This document shows, in pieces, positions 12,360 to 21,878 of a stretch of DNA of 64,000 bases. The stretch is from Hordeum vulgare subsp. vulgare. Lineage: Eukaryota; Streptophyta; Magnoliopsida; Poales; Poaceae. The notes under the pieces were generated by a model that was not told the origin of the DNA, did not search any database, and worked only from the letters and a program-made list of their open reading frames with translations. The stretch's first letter is position 1. Every line of letters starts with the position of its first letter. The DNA lies in NCBI RefSeq assembly GCF_904849725.1, contig NC_058519.1, forward strand, positions 103,838,881 through 103,902,880, given 5' to 3'. Made by a program: the position numbers and the translations under genes.

Positions 12360-12670
12360 GGAAAAATTAACTGACCTGTGTAAGAACTCACGAAGTGAAC
12401 CCAAACGCAAAAAAATTCATCCGTCTGACCCTTTCGTGTGGCGTCCGAAACCTAAGCGTCATACTATACTGTGTGACGTCTAAGTCGTCGGCGCCACACG
12501 CACCGACCACCTGGCAGGGAGGGCCCACCTCCAGGCAGTGCGACGCCTAAGGCTCAGGCGTCGCGCACTGTAAAGTGTGGCGCCAAAGGCTTAGACGCCA
12601 CACTGCCACTTATCCAACCACGCGTCAGCCCCCCTCCCCCACCCCCCCCTCCTCATTCCCCTCCCCCATC
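12360..12670 (+). repeat. Left terminal inverted repeat of the MULE
   Basis: It matches the complement of 30751-31069 over its whole length: the CTCACGAAGTG area, TCTGACCCTTTCGTGTGGCG, the ACCACCTGGCAGRGAGGGCC block, two GTGCGACGCC/GTGTGGCGCC palindromes, CACTGCCACTTATCCA and a C-rich tail. The first about 30 bp match more loosely. It contains hairpin-forming modules at about 12535-12570 and 12575-12605. Confidence 0.9.
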
Positions 12671-12904
12671 CCTCTCCCACACTGTGTTCAAGTCGTCCCT
12701 TCATCAAATCCCTCTCTAAATCACCAAATATGAAGGTTTGGACCGGGCATTTGTTGTCCAGTCCCTCCCCTAAGGTAATCCCCACATATCCCCTCATTCT
12801 CATCTAAACAAAATCTCTTGTGGTCATTTTGTTGCAAATTTGAGGAAACCATAGTTTTTCATGAAATGTGGGATGTATATGATATTGTTGTATTTGTTCG
12901 TATG

Positions 12905-13060
12905 TTAGGATAAGGGGTATGATGGGGTTAGGATTAGGGTTGTTTGGATGTTTGCATTATGGTTATTTTAGGGTTAGGATTAGGGTTGTTTGGATGTTTG
13001 CATTATGGTTGTGTTAGGGTTAGGATAGGGTTAGGGTTAGTGTTATGGATGTTTGAAAGT
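12905..13060 (+). repeat. TTAGGG-like repeats in the MULE leader
   Basis: GGTTAGGATTAGGGTTGTTT occurs twice, with a shared GGATGTTTGCATTATGGTT, and is followed by more TTAGGG words. It is a roughly 60-bp tandem repeat with telomere-like words. The plant telomere unit is TTTAGGG, so it is not a telomere tract. It lies in the leader, or an intron, between the TIR and the transposase start. Confidence 0.7.
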
Positions 13061-13146
13061 TAGAAATATGGTTTATTTTTAGTAAGTAGATATTGTAGTA
13101 TTTGGATGATTGCTTATAAAAATATTGTATGTTGTGTTGTTTAGGG

Positions 13147-15771
13147 ATGGGAAGGACATGTGTTTATGTTCATCACGTGGACAAGGATGCATTTCTAAAA
13201 GGCAATATTGATCCGGACTCGGATGAGCTTGACATGGTGTTCGATTTCTATCCTAGCTATGCTGAATTGTTGGAACAAGTTCGAAAGGATTTGAATTAGA
13301 TGGAGCCTAGTGATGTAGTTGAGTTTGATGGTAGGCATAATGTGGGATTCGGAATGCACATTCGTTGGAAGACCATGCGTGTCAGCTCCGAGCAGCGTTG
13401 GCTTGCATACAAGGATACGGTGGCCGAATCACTAGACAAGGCTCTAGAGTTATTTGCCATCAAAACAAATGTTTCTAACTTGCAGTTGGATTTGAACCAG
13501 GTTGCCTCTCCGATTGTTGAAGCTAGTCCTCCACGCATCAACGAAGAGGCCAACATTGAACCTCTTTCAGCACAACAATCTTGTATCCAACATGAACCAT
13601 TGCTAGAGGCTAATGATGAGCACGATGATGATGAGAATGATAGTACTGTTCTTCATGACAACAGCCTTGGTGATTTGGACAAATATAATTTGCAAGAGAC
13701 AATGGACCATTCTATTCCGTACTCACGTGGCTATGCATCTGAGTCTGACGATGAGGGTCCCAGTGAAGAAGTTGATGAGGAAGGTTTCACGGCAAAGGAG
13801 GTTGAAGCTTTCACGAAGGTATTAGGGCGGGATCACCGGACACCATTGTTCGAGGATCTTAGCCTTGCGGACGAAGGCATGGTTGACGGAGGCGAAGGCA
13901 TATTGTTTGGAGTTAGACCACCTTCTCACCGGGACAAACATGGGAAGAATATTATTTTGCCGGGGTCAAAGTTCCAAACATTCCTTGAACTGAAGATGTG
14001 GTTGGATGAATATTCTGTTACGCATTATAGGCCACATAAAGTTGTTCATTCAAACATGAAGCTACGTTACACGGTTGCATGTGAGGATAGAGGGTGTCCT
14101 TGGATTGTCCGTGCAAGACCATGGAAAAGAGGGCCAGGATGGAACATTGTCAGTTGTATGACTCACACGTGTCGATGCAAGAGGGTTGATGGTGACCTTT
14201 CATCGCAAAGCCATAGACAACTCACCTCTGAGTTCATCGCTTATAGGCTTTCCAACTCCATCTCCTCTCTTCCTACAATGAGCATAAAAAGCGTACAAGA
14301 CCTTGTGAAAGCCCTCTTTCACTACGAGGTAAAATATGGTAAGGCATGGAAAGCAAAGCAAGCCGCATTCAAGATGTTGTATGGTGATTGGGAGCAAGCA
14401 TACAACCGACTACCTAGGTTGTTGGGAGCTATTGTCACCACTAACCCGGGCATGGTTCATGTGGTCGAGACGTATGGGGAGAAAACAAGGATTCTCAATG
14501 GAAATAGGGTCCGCGTATTTGGCCGTGCATTTTGGGCATTTGAGCAATGTGTGAGGGCTTTTCAGCACTGTCGGCCGGTCATCTCCATCGATGACACGTT
14601 TTTGACCGAACAATTCAAGGGCACTTTGTTGGTTGCAATAGCAAGTGATGCCAATAACCGGTTGATGCCTTTGGCTTTTGCTTTGGTTGAGGCAGAGAAC
14701 AATGTTAACTGGGAATGGTTCTTGCATATTTTGAGAACCAAAGTATTACCGTTTGAAAGGGAAATCTGTGTCATATCGGATCGCCATCAAGGCATACTTA
14801 ACGCGGTTGACATTGTCATTCCCGGCCATGCTCCTTTGCATCATCGATGGTGCATGAGGCATTTCTGTGCAAACTTCTACCAGGCATGCGGTAGCAAGGA
14901 GTTGGCGGATGATCTTCAAGATTGTTGTCAAGCATTTTCGGACAAACGATTTGCAAGATTGTACAACGCTTTGCTTGCAAACAAAAAACTTGATGCAGGT
15001 GGGCTTGAGTTTCTCAACAGGCACATTCAACTTCGGCCCAAGTGGGCACGAGCTTATGACGAAGATGGCCGAAGATATGGTCAAATGACAAGTAACATAG
15101 AAGAATGCTTCAACCGGGTGCTGAAGGGTGTCTGTGCATTGCCGGTGACGGCAATAGTTCAATACACATTCGACAAGTTGAGAGCATACTTTCTAAAGTA
15201 CTCGCAAGAAACGGATGATCAGATTGCGGGGGAGAACAAGAAAAGGTACAAGTACCAGTTTCCACCAAAAGTTGACAAATGGATGGTATTTGACTCCCAA
15301 ACGGCTACGTTGTACAACAACGAGGATTGGACATACCAAGTGAATGAGCCCGGGGGAACGACAAACGATGGCCAGCAACATGGAAACAGGGCGTTCAAGG
15401 TATCTTTATCGTTGTGTGATTGCTCTTGTGGGAGGCCAAGGTTGCTTCATCTCGCATGCTTGCATTTGTACACGGCAACTCGCACTAGGAATGTGGACGT
15501 CAACCATCCACTAACCGTGAGGGAGTACGAGTTCTCGATCATGACCATGAAGCATACATGGGCTCCTAGATTTGAACCATACTTTGACCAATCACAATGG
15601 CCGGAGTATCATGGAGTACAACTATGGCCCGACCCGGAGTGGAAGGTTGTGAAATGGGGAAGACGAAAGACAAAGCGTTTTAGAGGAGACATGGATGGAT
15701 GGGGCCATGGTGGTGGCAGAGAAATGGAGAACAACCAATTCCAAGAGCCTACTGAGAGATCACATTGTTAG
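13147..15771 (+). pseudogene. MURA-like transposase of the MULE (one in-frame stop)
   Basis: The reading frame runs from ATG 13147, just after a TTTAG acceptor-like site, to TAG 15771 (875 codons). It has one in-frame TAG at 13297-13299, where related transposases have Trp, so an open frame remains only from ATG 13300. The order is an acidic N-terminal part; a MuDR-type DNA-binding region (near 13960-14170, with CEDRGCPW and THTCRCK); the MULE DDE transposase core (near 14560-14860, with SIDDTFL and VISDRHQGI as the first two acidic sites); and a SWIM-type finger (CDCSCGRP...CLH, near 15415-15465). It would bind the TIRs and catalyse cut-and-paste movement in the nucleus. It is nearly full length; only the early stop clearly disables it, unless it is read through or restarted. 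The stop lies 43 bp before a long hairpin. Confidence 0.9.
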
Positions 15772-15813
15772 GCGCCACACATGTGAAAACCTACTGGCAT
15801 CTGAAGTGGACTT

Positions 15814-15886
15814 TCTGTTACTCTCTGTTTCACATGTGTGGCGCCTAAGGCTCAGGCGCCACACATGTGAAACAGAGAGTAACAGA
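15814..15886. repeat. Perfect 33-bp inverted repeat with 7-base loop after the transposase
   Basis: Arms 15814-15846 and 15854-15886 are exact complements around the loop AAGGCTC. The inner part repeats the GTGTGGCGCC module of the MULE ends. It directly follows the transposase stop, so transcripts could form a 33-bp duplex. No T-tract follows, and its role is unknown. Confidence 0.95.
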
Positions 15887-15889
15887 TGC

Positions 15890-16440
15890 TTGGCTACTCT
15901 GTTTAACAAGAATTATTTTTAAAGAAAATAAAGCATGGCTACTCTCTTTAACAAGAATTATTTTTGAAGTAAATAAAGCTTGGCTACTCTTTTAGTAAAG
16001 AAGGTCTAGGTGCCTTGGACAAGAAATCGGAGGAGGGTAGAGGTAACAGTTGTTTTTAGACGGCCAGTCTTGGTTGCCCGCTGTTTTTACAATTGTGGTC
16101 CTCGGTACACAATATGACCATGTTTTCGACTCCTCCACCATGGCCCACACAGGATACACAGTATGACCAGGGTGGATCCGAGATTCCTGTGTTGATTATG
16201 TATGAGATTCCTGTGTTGGTTATGTATGAGAGTTATGTGTATGACCAGGTTGGATAACACATATACTACCAAGAACTTTAGATTACAAACAAAGTAAGAT
16301 ACACCTTGCCGGAATTAAAATACAACTTGCTGAAATTAAGATACAACGTGATGATACAACTTGCTCATACAACTTGCTGAAATTAAGATACAACTTGCTG
16401 AATTTAAGATTCAACAATTTTAGGATACAATAAAATAAAT
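15890..16440. other. AT-rich spacer inside the MULE
   Basis: It holds repeated words such as TTTAACAAGAATTATTTTT (twice, near 15900 and 15950), GAGATTCCTGTGTTGRTTATG and runs of ACAACTTGCTGAAATTAAGAT. No gene is seen. It separates the two convergent gene ends. Confidence 0.5.
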
Positions 16441-16481
16441 CTACTCAGTCCAACGTGGATATTTTCCTTTCCATCACTGGC

Positions 16482-17103
16482 TTATTCTACTGCCTTGGCC
16501 GCACGAGCCCTTTCTCTCTTTCTCTCCCTCTCAGCTTCACGGGCTTGTTCCTGCTGTCTGTAAACCTCCTCCAGCCGAAGTTTCTCTTCTTGGTTTTTCC
16601 TTTTCATCTCATCAATAAAAGCCCTCTGCTCCACACAGTACTCTTCCCACTCTTTCTTCTCCGCTGCTTTCTCCTCTGCTTCAGCCTTCTCGCGGCGCTC
16701 TTCCAAGTCCAAGCTAGCCCATGCACGGCGACCTCTTTCACGAATCTCGGTCACCGCCCAGTCTGGCATTTCCGTGTCAATCCAACGATAGTACATGCAG
16801 AGAGGAGGAGGAGACTACAAAAAATAATATAAATATGAAGTAAACAATAATATCAAGTAAACAATAATCTGGATGACTTGAGCATACCGGGGGCCTCATG
16901 TACGCAGAAATAGATTCGGGTGGATCAGATTCATAATTGGCGCACATGAAAAACTTCATGCCCAACCAATCTGAAAAATCCGTCACCTCCTTCACCTAGC
17001 AGAGATCACCGCACCAACATCAAACTGCTTCCACCCCCCGAGGCAAACTCACACTCTTCATTTTCTTAGGCCTGATGCTTTGATCCGAGCAAGGCAAACT
17101 CAT
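16482..17103 (-). pseudogene. Decayed GRF-type zinc-finger/coiled-coil gene in the MULE
   Basis: Two minus-strand exons are inferred: 17103-16888 and 16814-16482, joined by a GT-AG intron that keeps the frame at MRPP/SPPPLCMYY. The first exon holds a GRF-like finger core (CWCGDLC and later FFMCANY), interrupted by TGA and TAG codons on each side of CWCGDLC. The second exon encodes MYYRWIDTEMPDWAV, then about 60 residues very rich in Glu, Lys and Arg, which should form a coiled coil. Similar proteins are common uncharacterised grass genes. Whether it was a MULE gene or a captured host fragment cannot be told. Its position between transposase and PMD gene suggests it moves with the MULE. Confidence 0.6.
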
Positions 17104-17139
17104 ATTGACTAAAGCGGTGGTAGTGTTCTCAAGTGAGGC

Positions 17140-17440
17140 TGGATGATGGAGGAAGGCAGTCCAATGCCTCCTTTTATAGACTCAGACGACCAGGAAGATG
17201 GCGGGAAAACGAGGAGGGAAATGAGGCGGGAAAATTTTGGCGGGAAAGAAGACGTGGAAATATTGGCGGGAACGGAGGAGGGAAAGGTGGCGGGAAAGGA
17301 TGTGCTCAAATTTTGGCGGGAATGGAGACGTGGCAATATTGGCGAGAACGGAGGAGGGAAAGGTGGCGGGAAAGGGGTGCTCAAAATTTGGCGGGAACGG
17401 AGGAGGGAAAGGTGGCAGGAAAGGGTGTGCTCAAAGGGTT
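17140..17440. repeat. Purine-rich GGCGGGAA-type degenerate repeat
   Basis: Words such as TTGGCGGGAAYGGAG and GGAAAGGTGGCGGGAAAG recur about every 45-60 bp. The open frames read from this block in several frames are repeat artefacts. It lies upstream (on the minus strand) of the GRF-finger gene. Confidence 0.6.
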
Positions 17441-17480
17441 ACTACACTGTGTGGCGCCTAAGCCTTGGGTGTTGCACTGG

Positions 17481-17508
17481 TGTGGCGCCTAAGCCTTGGG
17501 CGCCACAC
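17481..17508. repeat. Internal copy of the MULE-end palindrome
   Basis: TGTGGCGCC and its complement flank a short loop, as in the TIRs. A diverged copy lies at about 17450-17475. The following GCGCCACACATGTGAAAACC also occurs at 15772, so the block 15772-17526 is bounded by direct copies of a TIR-like motif. Confidence 0.8.
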
Positions 17509-20266
17509 ATGTGAAAACCTATTGCCATCCCTTCACAACATTTTCAAAGCACTTGACAACATATATTTCACACTTGTTTCACACCACTTGACAACATATA
17601 TTTCACACTTGTTTCACACCACTTGACAACATATATTTCACACTTGTTTCACAACATATTTATGCACAACAATTAACACAACACCCACAAATGCAACACC
17701 CACGGTAAGCAAATGGTTCACAATTCATAGCATTAAAACAGAAAATGGTTCACAACACCCAAGGTAAGCAAATGATTCACAATTCATAGCATTAAAACAG
17801 AAAAATGGTTCACAACACCCACGGTAAGCAAATGGTTCACAACACCCACAAGTGCAACACCCACAAGTGCAAACGTTTCACAACTGCAAATGGCTCCGGT
17901 TCACATCTTGGGACCTCGTCCCCTCTTAGAAGCTAGCTTCTTTCTTCTCACAACTACAAATGGCTCCGGTTCATCCAACTCATCGTCATCGTCATCGTCA
18001 TCTTCATCGTCCATGCTTCTCATCCTTGACAAATGAGAGCCCCCGACGATCGGGTTCTTTCCTTTGTGCGCACAATCATCCGGTGAGTATCGCCTAAATT
18101 CCTTCCTAGGCTTCAACATGTAAGTAGAGCGTTGGAAAGCCTTCAACGTCATTTCGCCCGCAACCTATGATGCGAAAGGGACATCGTCATACATATGAAG
18201 GTTGAAAGTGCACAATGTATGATGGCTATGTCATACCTTTGGAGTGTCAACATCATCCTCTAAATGAGTTGTCGAGGTAATGTCACCATCGTCCATACGA
18301 GCTCCCGAAGAAGTTGAATTGCCTAGAGTATTTCTTTGGGATGAACCGGATCTCGAAGGTGAAACATATTCACGGTCACGGCAACCTAAAATGTTGGATA
18401 GGCGCTGCAACTTCTTGCCCTGTTTCTGTTAGATTGAAAGATAAATGACATATATAAGGTACCGTATGTTGCATTTGTCGGTGAAATCTTAATAATGACA
18501 CAACACCTTTATGAAAAGTCGAAGTGCAGATTCTCCCCTTTTTTCCTCCAGGTGTCTTGTCCAGAATAGCTTCGGTTTCATCAGCTTGTTTCTTGACCTC
18601 TTTGCGCTATGATCACAAGAAAATCACATGTAAGGCAAGTTCATATGTGTACTAGCGTTCTTACTTAATATAGGTGAGCACACTTACCACAAAGTTCAGG
18701 ACAGGAGCGAAGGAAGCTTGGTACCCTTCGCTAATTAGTCTGTTGTATTCGCCATGGGCAAGTGCATCGTATTGAGTGGGTTCTTCCAATATGTCCTCCT
18801 CGTAAGCCGACGGACAAATCTCGACACGAGTACTCTCCTGAAACCATCTTACGTAGTTGTTGAACGCAAGCGGACAATGCTCGCGAGGCTGGGTTCCTTG
18901 CATACTCGTAGCTGCCTGCACACTTTGCTCGAACATGATGACATAGTTCTTATGATGCTTATACCAATCCTTGATATTTCGCTGCCTCCTCCTATCCAAC
19001 CTGCTTTTTAGAAAACCCATCAGTAGCTCGCTCAACACCAAACACAAAACCCATTAGTAGTTCTTTATTGTGCATGATTTGTTACCTATGAAGGTGTGTG
19101 TCGATGTCCACCCACTCCGGCGGATGTGGCTGAAACAACCCAAATTGGTGCATCACACGATGCGGGAGATGAAACTCAACCGCCCAATTGCATATAAGGG
19201 GACAACGCATTAGCCAAAGATGTTTTTCCTGCAGGCATATTGGATTGAGCTGGAACGTGTGTGCATCACCAAAGCTTGGCCCGGCACCATATGGCTGTCA
19301 TTCCACCTACAACACAATATAAAAGGCAAAATTCATTTTACTCACAACAAAAGTTGGGAGTCAACTCTGAGATGTTTACCTGCTCGGCGGTAAGCAAATC
19401 CATCTCGTTGGTGTATTGCTTGTACAATAGATTCACATCGCTCGCCACCTCCGATACCACGTCCCACTTGTAAGCCTAGGTAGGAAGCCGTACAGGGTTG
19501 CCGTGGTCATCCCATGTATTCCACTTTGCGGCTTTAGGGCATCCAACAGGAAGGCGTTCCCAGCTCCATATAGAAAGTAGGAGCATACAACCACCGACTC
19601 CACCGTCCTTTGTGGACCTGCGACAAGCCTCGTCCAACTACAAGTAACAACAAACATGGATCAGTTTAGCAGAAAAGTATAACATAGAGTACTTACTATT
19701 AACAATTTATTACCTGCCGATACAAGTAGGCCAGTGCGGTTGAGCCCCAACTTAACTTGTTGTCGAAAACAGTCAATGCCTTCAGCCACATCCATGGAGC
19801 ATTCTTGCTAGTGCTGTCAGCGAAGACAGTCCTAGAGATCACATACCACATGTACACGCGAGCATAAGTCTGGATGACCTCGTCATTTGCGTCCTCAGGA
19901 CAATGAGCAAAGTTGACGGTAATCCAAGTGAAAGGAGTGCCAGCCGGGACTCTATCTTTCTTCCCTCCATCTTCTACCTCCGGCTTTGGAGGTGACATAC
20001 CAATAAGGGCCTCCATTTGTTGCCGCCATCCCTCGGAATCAGTGCTCATACAAAGAGGCTTCCCCTCAATCGGAAGTGCGGTGATCATGGAAACATCTTG
20101 AAGAGTCATTGTCATCTCTCCGGTCCGGAGGTGAATACTATGGGTCTCCGGCCTCCACCGATCAATAAGTGCAGTGATTGCTGTAGCGTTCAGGTTGGGC
20201 ATTGACCGACTCACAAGCTGAATGAATGGAAGGAGTCCTATCTTCTCGATATATGGTGTGTACCGC

Positions 20267-21799
20267 TGATACGTCTCCATCGTATCTACTTTTCCAAACT
20301 CTTTTGCCCTTGTTTTGGACTCTAATTTGCATGATTTGAATGGAACTAACCTGGACTCATGCTGTTTTCAGCAGAATTGCCTTGGTGTTATTTTTGTGCA
20401 GAAATCAAAGTTCTCCAAACGTCCTGAAAATTTACGAAGATCATTTTTGGAAAATATGAAAAATATCTGCGCCAAGTTCCACCTGAGGGGGTGGGCCAGT
20501 GGGCCACAAGCCCCGGCTCCGCCACCCCCCTGGTGGCGCTGGGCAGGCTTGTGGGGCCCACACGGCTCTGTCGCCCCCAATCTCACGTCTATAAGTTCTC
20601 TTTCGTCCCAGAAAAAATAAAAAGAGAAGTTTTCGTCGCGTTTGTGATATGGAGGCGCCGCCACAACCTGTTCTTCATCTGGAGGGCAGATCTGGAGTCC
20701 GTCTTGGGCTCCGGAGAGGGGAAATCGTCGCCATCGTCATCATCAACCTTCTTCCCTCTCCAATTCCATAAAGCTCTTTGTCGTTCGTGAGTAATCTACT
20801 CGTAGGCTCGCTGGGCGGTGATGAGTAGGATGACATCTATCATGTAATCGAGTTAGTTTTGATGGGGATTGATCCCTAGTATCCACTATGTTATGAGATT
20901 GATGTTGCTACTACTTTGCCATGCCTAATGCTTGTCACTAGGGCCCGGGTGCCATGATTTCAGATCTGAAATTATTATGTTGTCACCAATATATGTGTGT
21001 TTTAGATCCGATCTTGCAAGTTGTAGTTACCTACTATGTGTTATGATCCGGCAACCCCGGAGTGACAATAACCGGAACCACTCCCGGTGATGACCATAGT
21101 TTGAGGAGTTCATGTGTTCACCAAGTGCTAATGCGTTGGTCCGGTTCTTTATTAAAAGGAGAACCTTAATATCCCGTAGTTTCCTTTTGGACCCCACTGC
21201 CACGGGAGGGATGGACAATAGATGTCATGCAAGTTCTTTTTCCTAAGCACGTATGACGACACACGGAATGCATGCCTACATCACATTGACGAACGGGAGC
21301 TAGCCACGTATCTCTCCGTGTTATAACTGTTGCATGATGAATATCATCCAAACAAATCACCGACCCATTGCCTACGAGTTTGTCCTGCTGCTGCTGTTAC
21401 TTGTTTTGCTCTGTTGCTGTTACTACTGTTGCTGCTGCTGTTACTTGTTTTGCTCTATTGCTGTTACTACTGTTGCTGCTGTTGTTACTTGTCTTGCTCT
21501 GCTGCTGTTACTACTGTTGCTACTGTCGTTATTCGCTACTTTGCTACTTCTACTTTGCTTGCAGATACTAATCTTTCAGGTGTGGTTGAATCTGACATAT
21601 TCAGCTACTAATACTTGAGAGTATTCTCTCACCTTCCGTCGTGCGAACCAACAAATTTGGGTTGAATACTCTACCCTCGAAAACTGCTACGATCCCACGC
21701 GCTGGTGGGCCGTCAACTACATTCTTCTAGTTTCGATTGCTGGAGAGTGCTAGCAGCATTCTTCTGGTGCCGTTGCAAGGGGAAGCACAACTGACATCA
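20267..21799 (+). repeat. 5' LTR of the gypsy element
   Basis: It starts TGATACGTCTCC and ends GACATCA. A GTGGGCCACAAGCC/GGCTTGTGGGGCCCAC inverted repeat (about 20498-20562) precedes a CTATAAGT box near 20589, the likely promoter. A CTG-rich microsatellite (about 21385-21545) produces Leu/Cys-rich open frames that are not genes. Confidence 0.95.
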
Positions 21800-21809
21800 A
21801 GCATTTTTC

Positions 21810-21827
21810 TGGCGTCGTTGCCGGGGG
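21810..21827 (+). other. Primer-binding site, tRNA-Asp type
   Basis: TGGCGTCGTTGCCGGGGG lies 10 bp after the 5' LTR and matches the complement of the plant tRNA-Asp 3' end at 16 of 18 bases. This primer choice is typical of the Athila/Tat branch of gypsy elements. Confidence 0.85.
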
Positions 21828-21878
21828 AGATATTGCTATATTCTCTGAGTCACTTGGGATTTATATCTGCTGATCACT

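Noticed and set aside
12905..13060. Interstitial telomere tract
   Set aside because: Units are irregular, TTAGGG-like rather than plant TTTAGGG, and embedded in a 60-bp tandem repeat inside a MULE.
17133..17514. Gly/Arg-rich frames in three registers
   Set aside because: They come from a purine-rich degenerate repeat next to the GRF-finger remnant.
21330..21618. Leu/Cys-rich open frames with apparent membrane character (also 29565-29850)
   Set aside because: They are translations of the CTG/TTACTA microsatellite in the LTRs in three frames; both LTRs have them and the length changes with the repeat.
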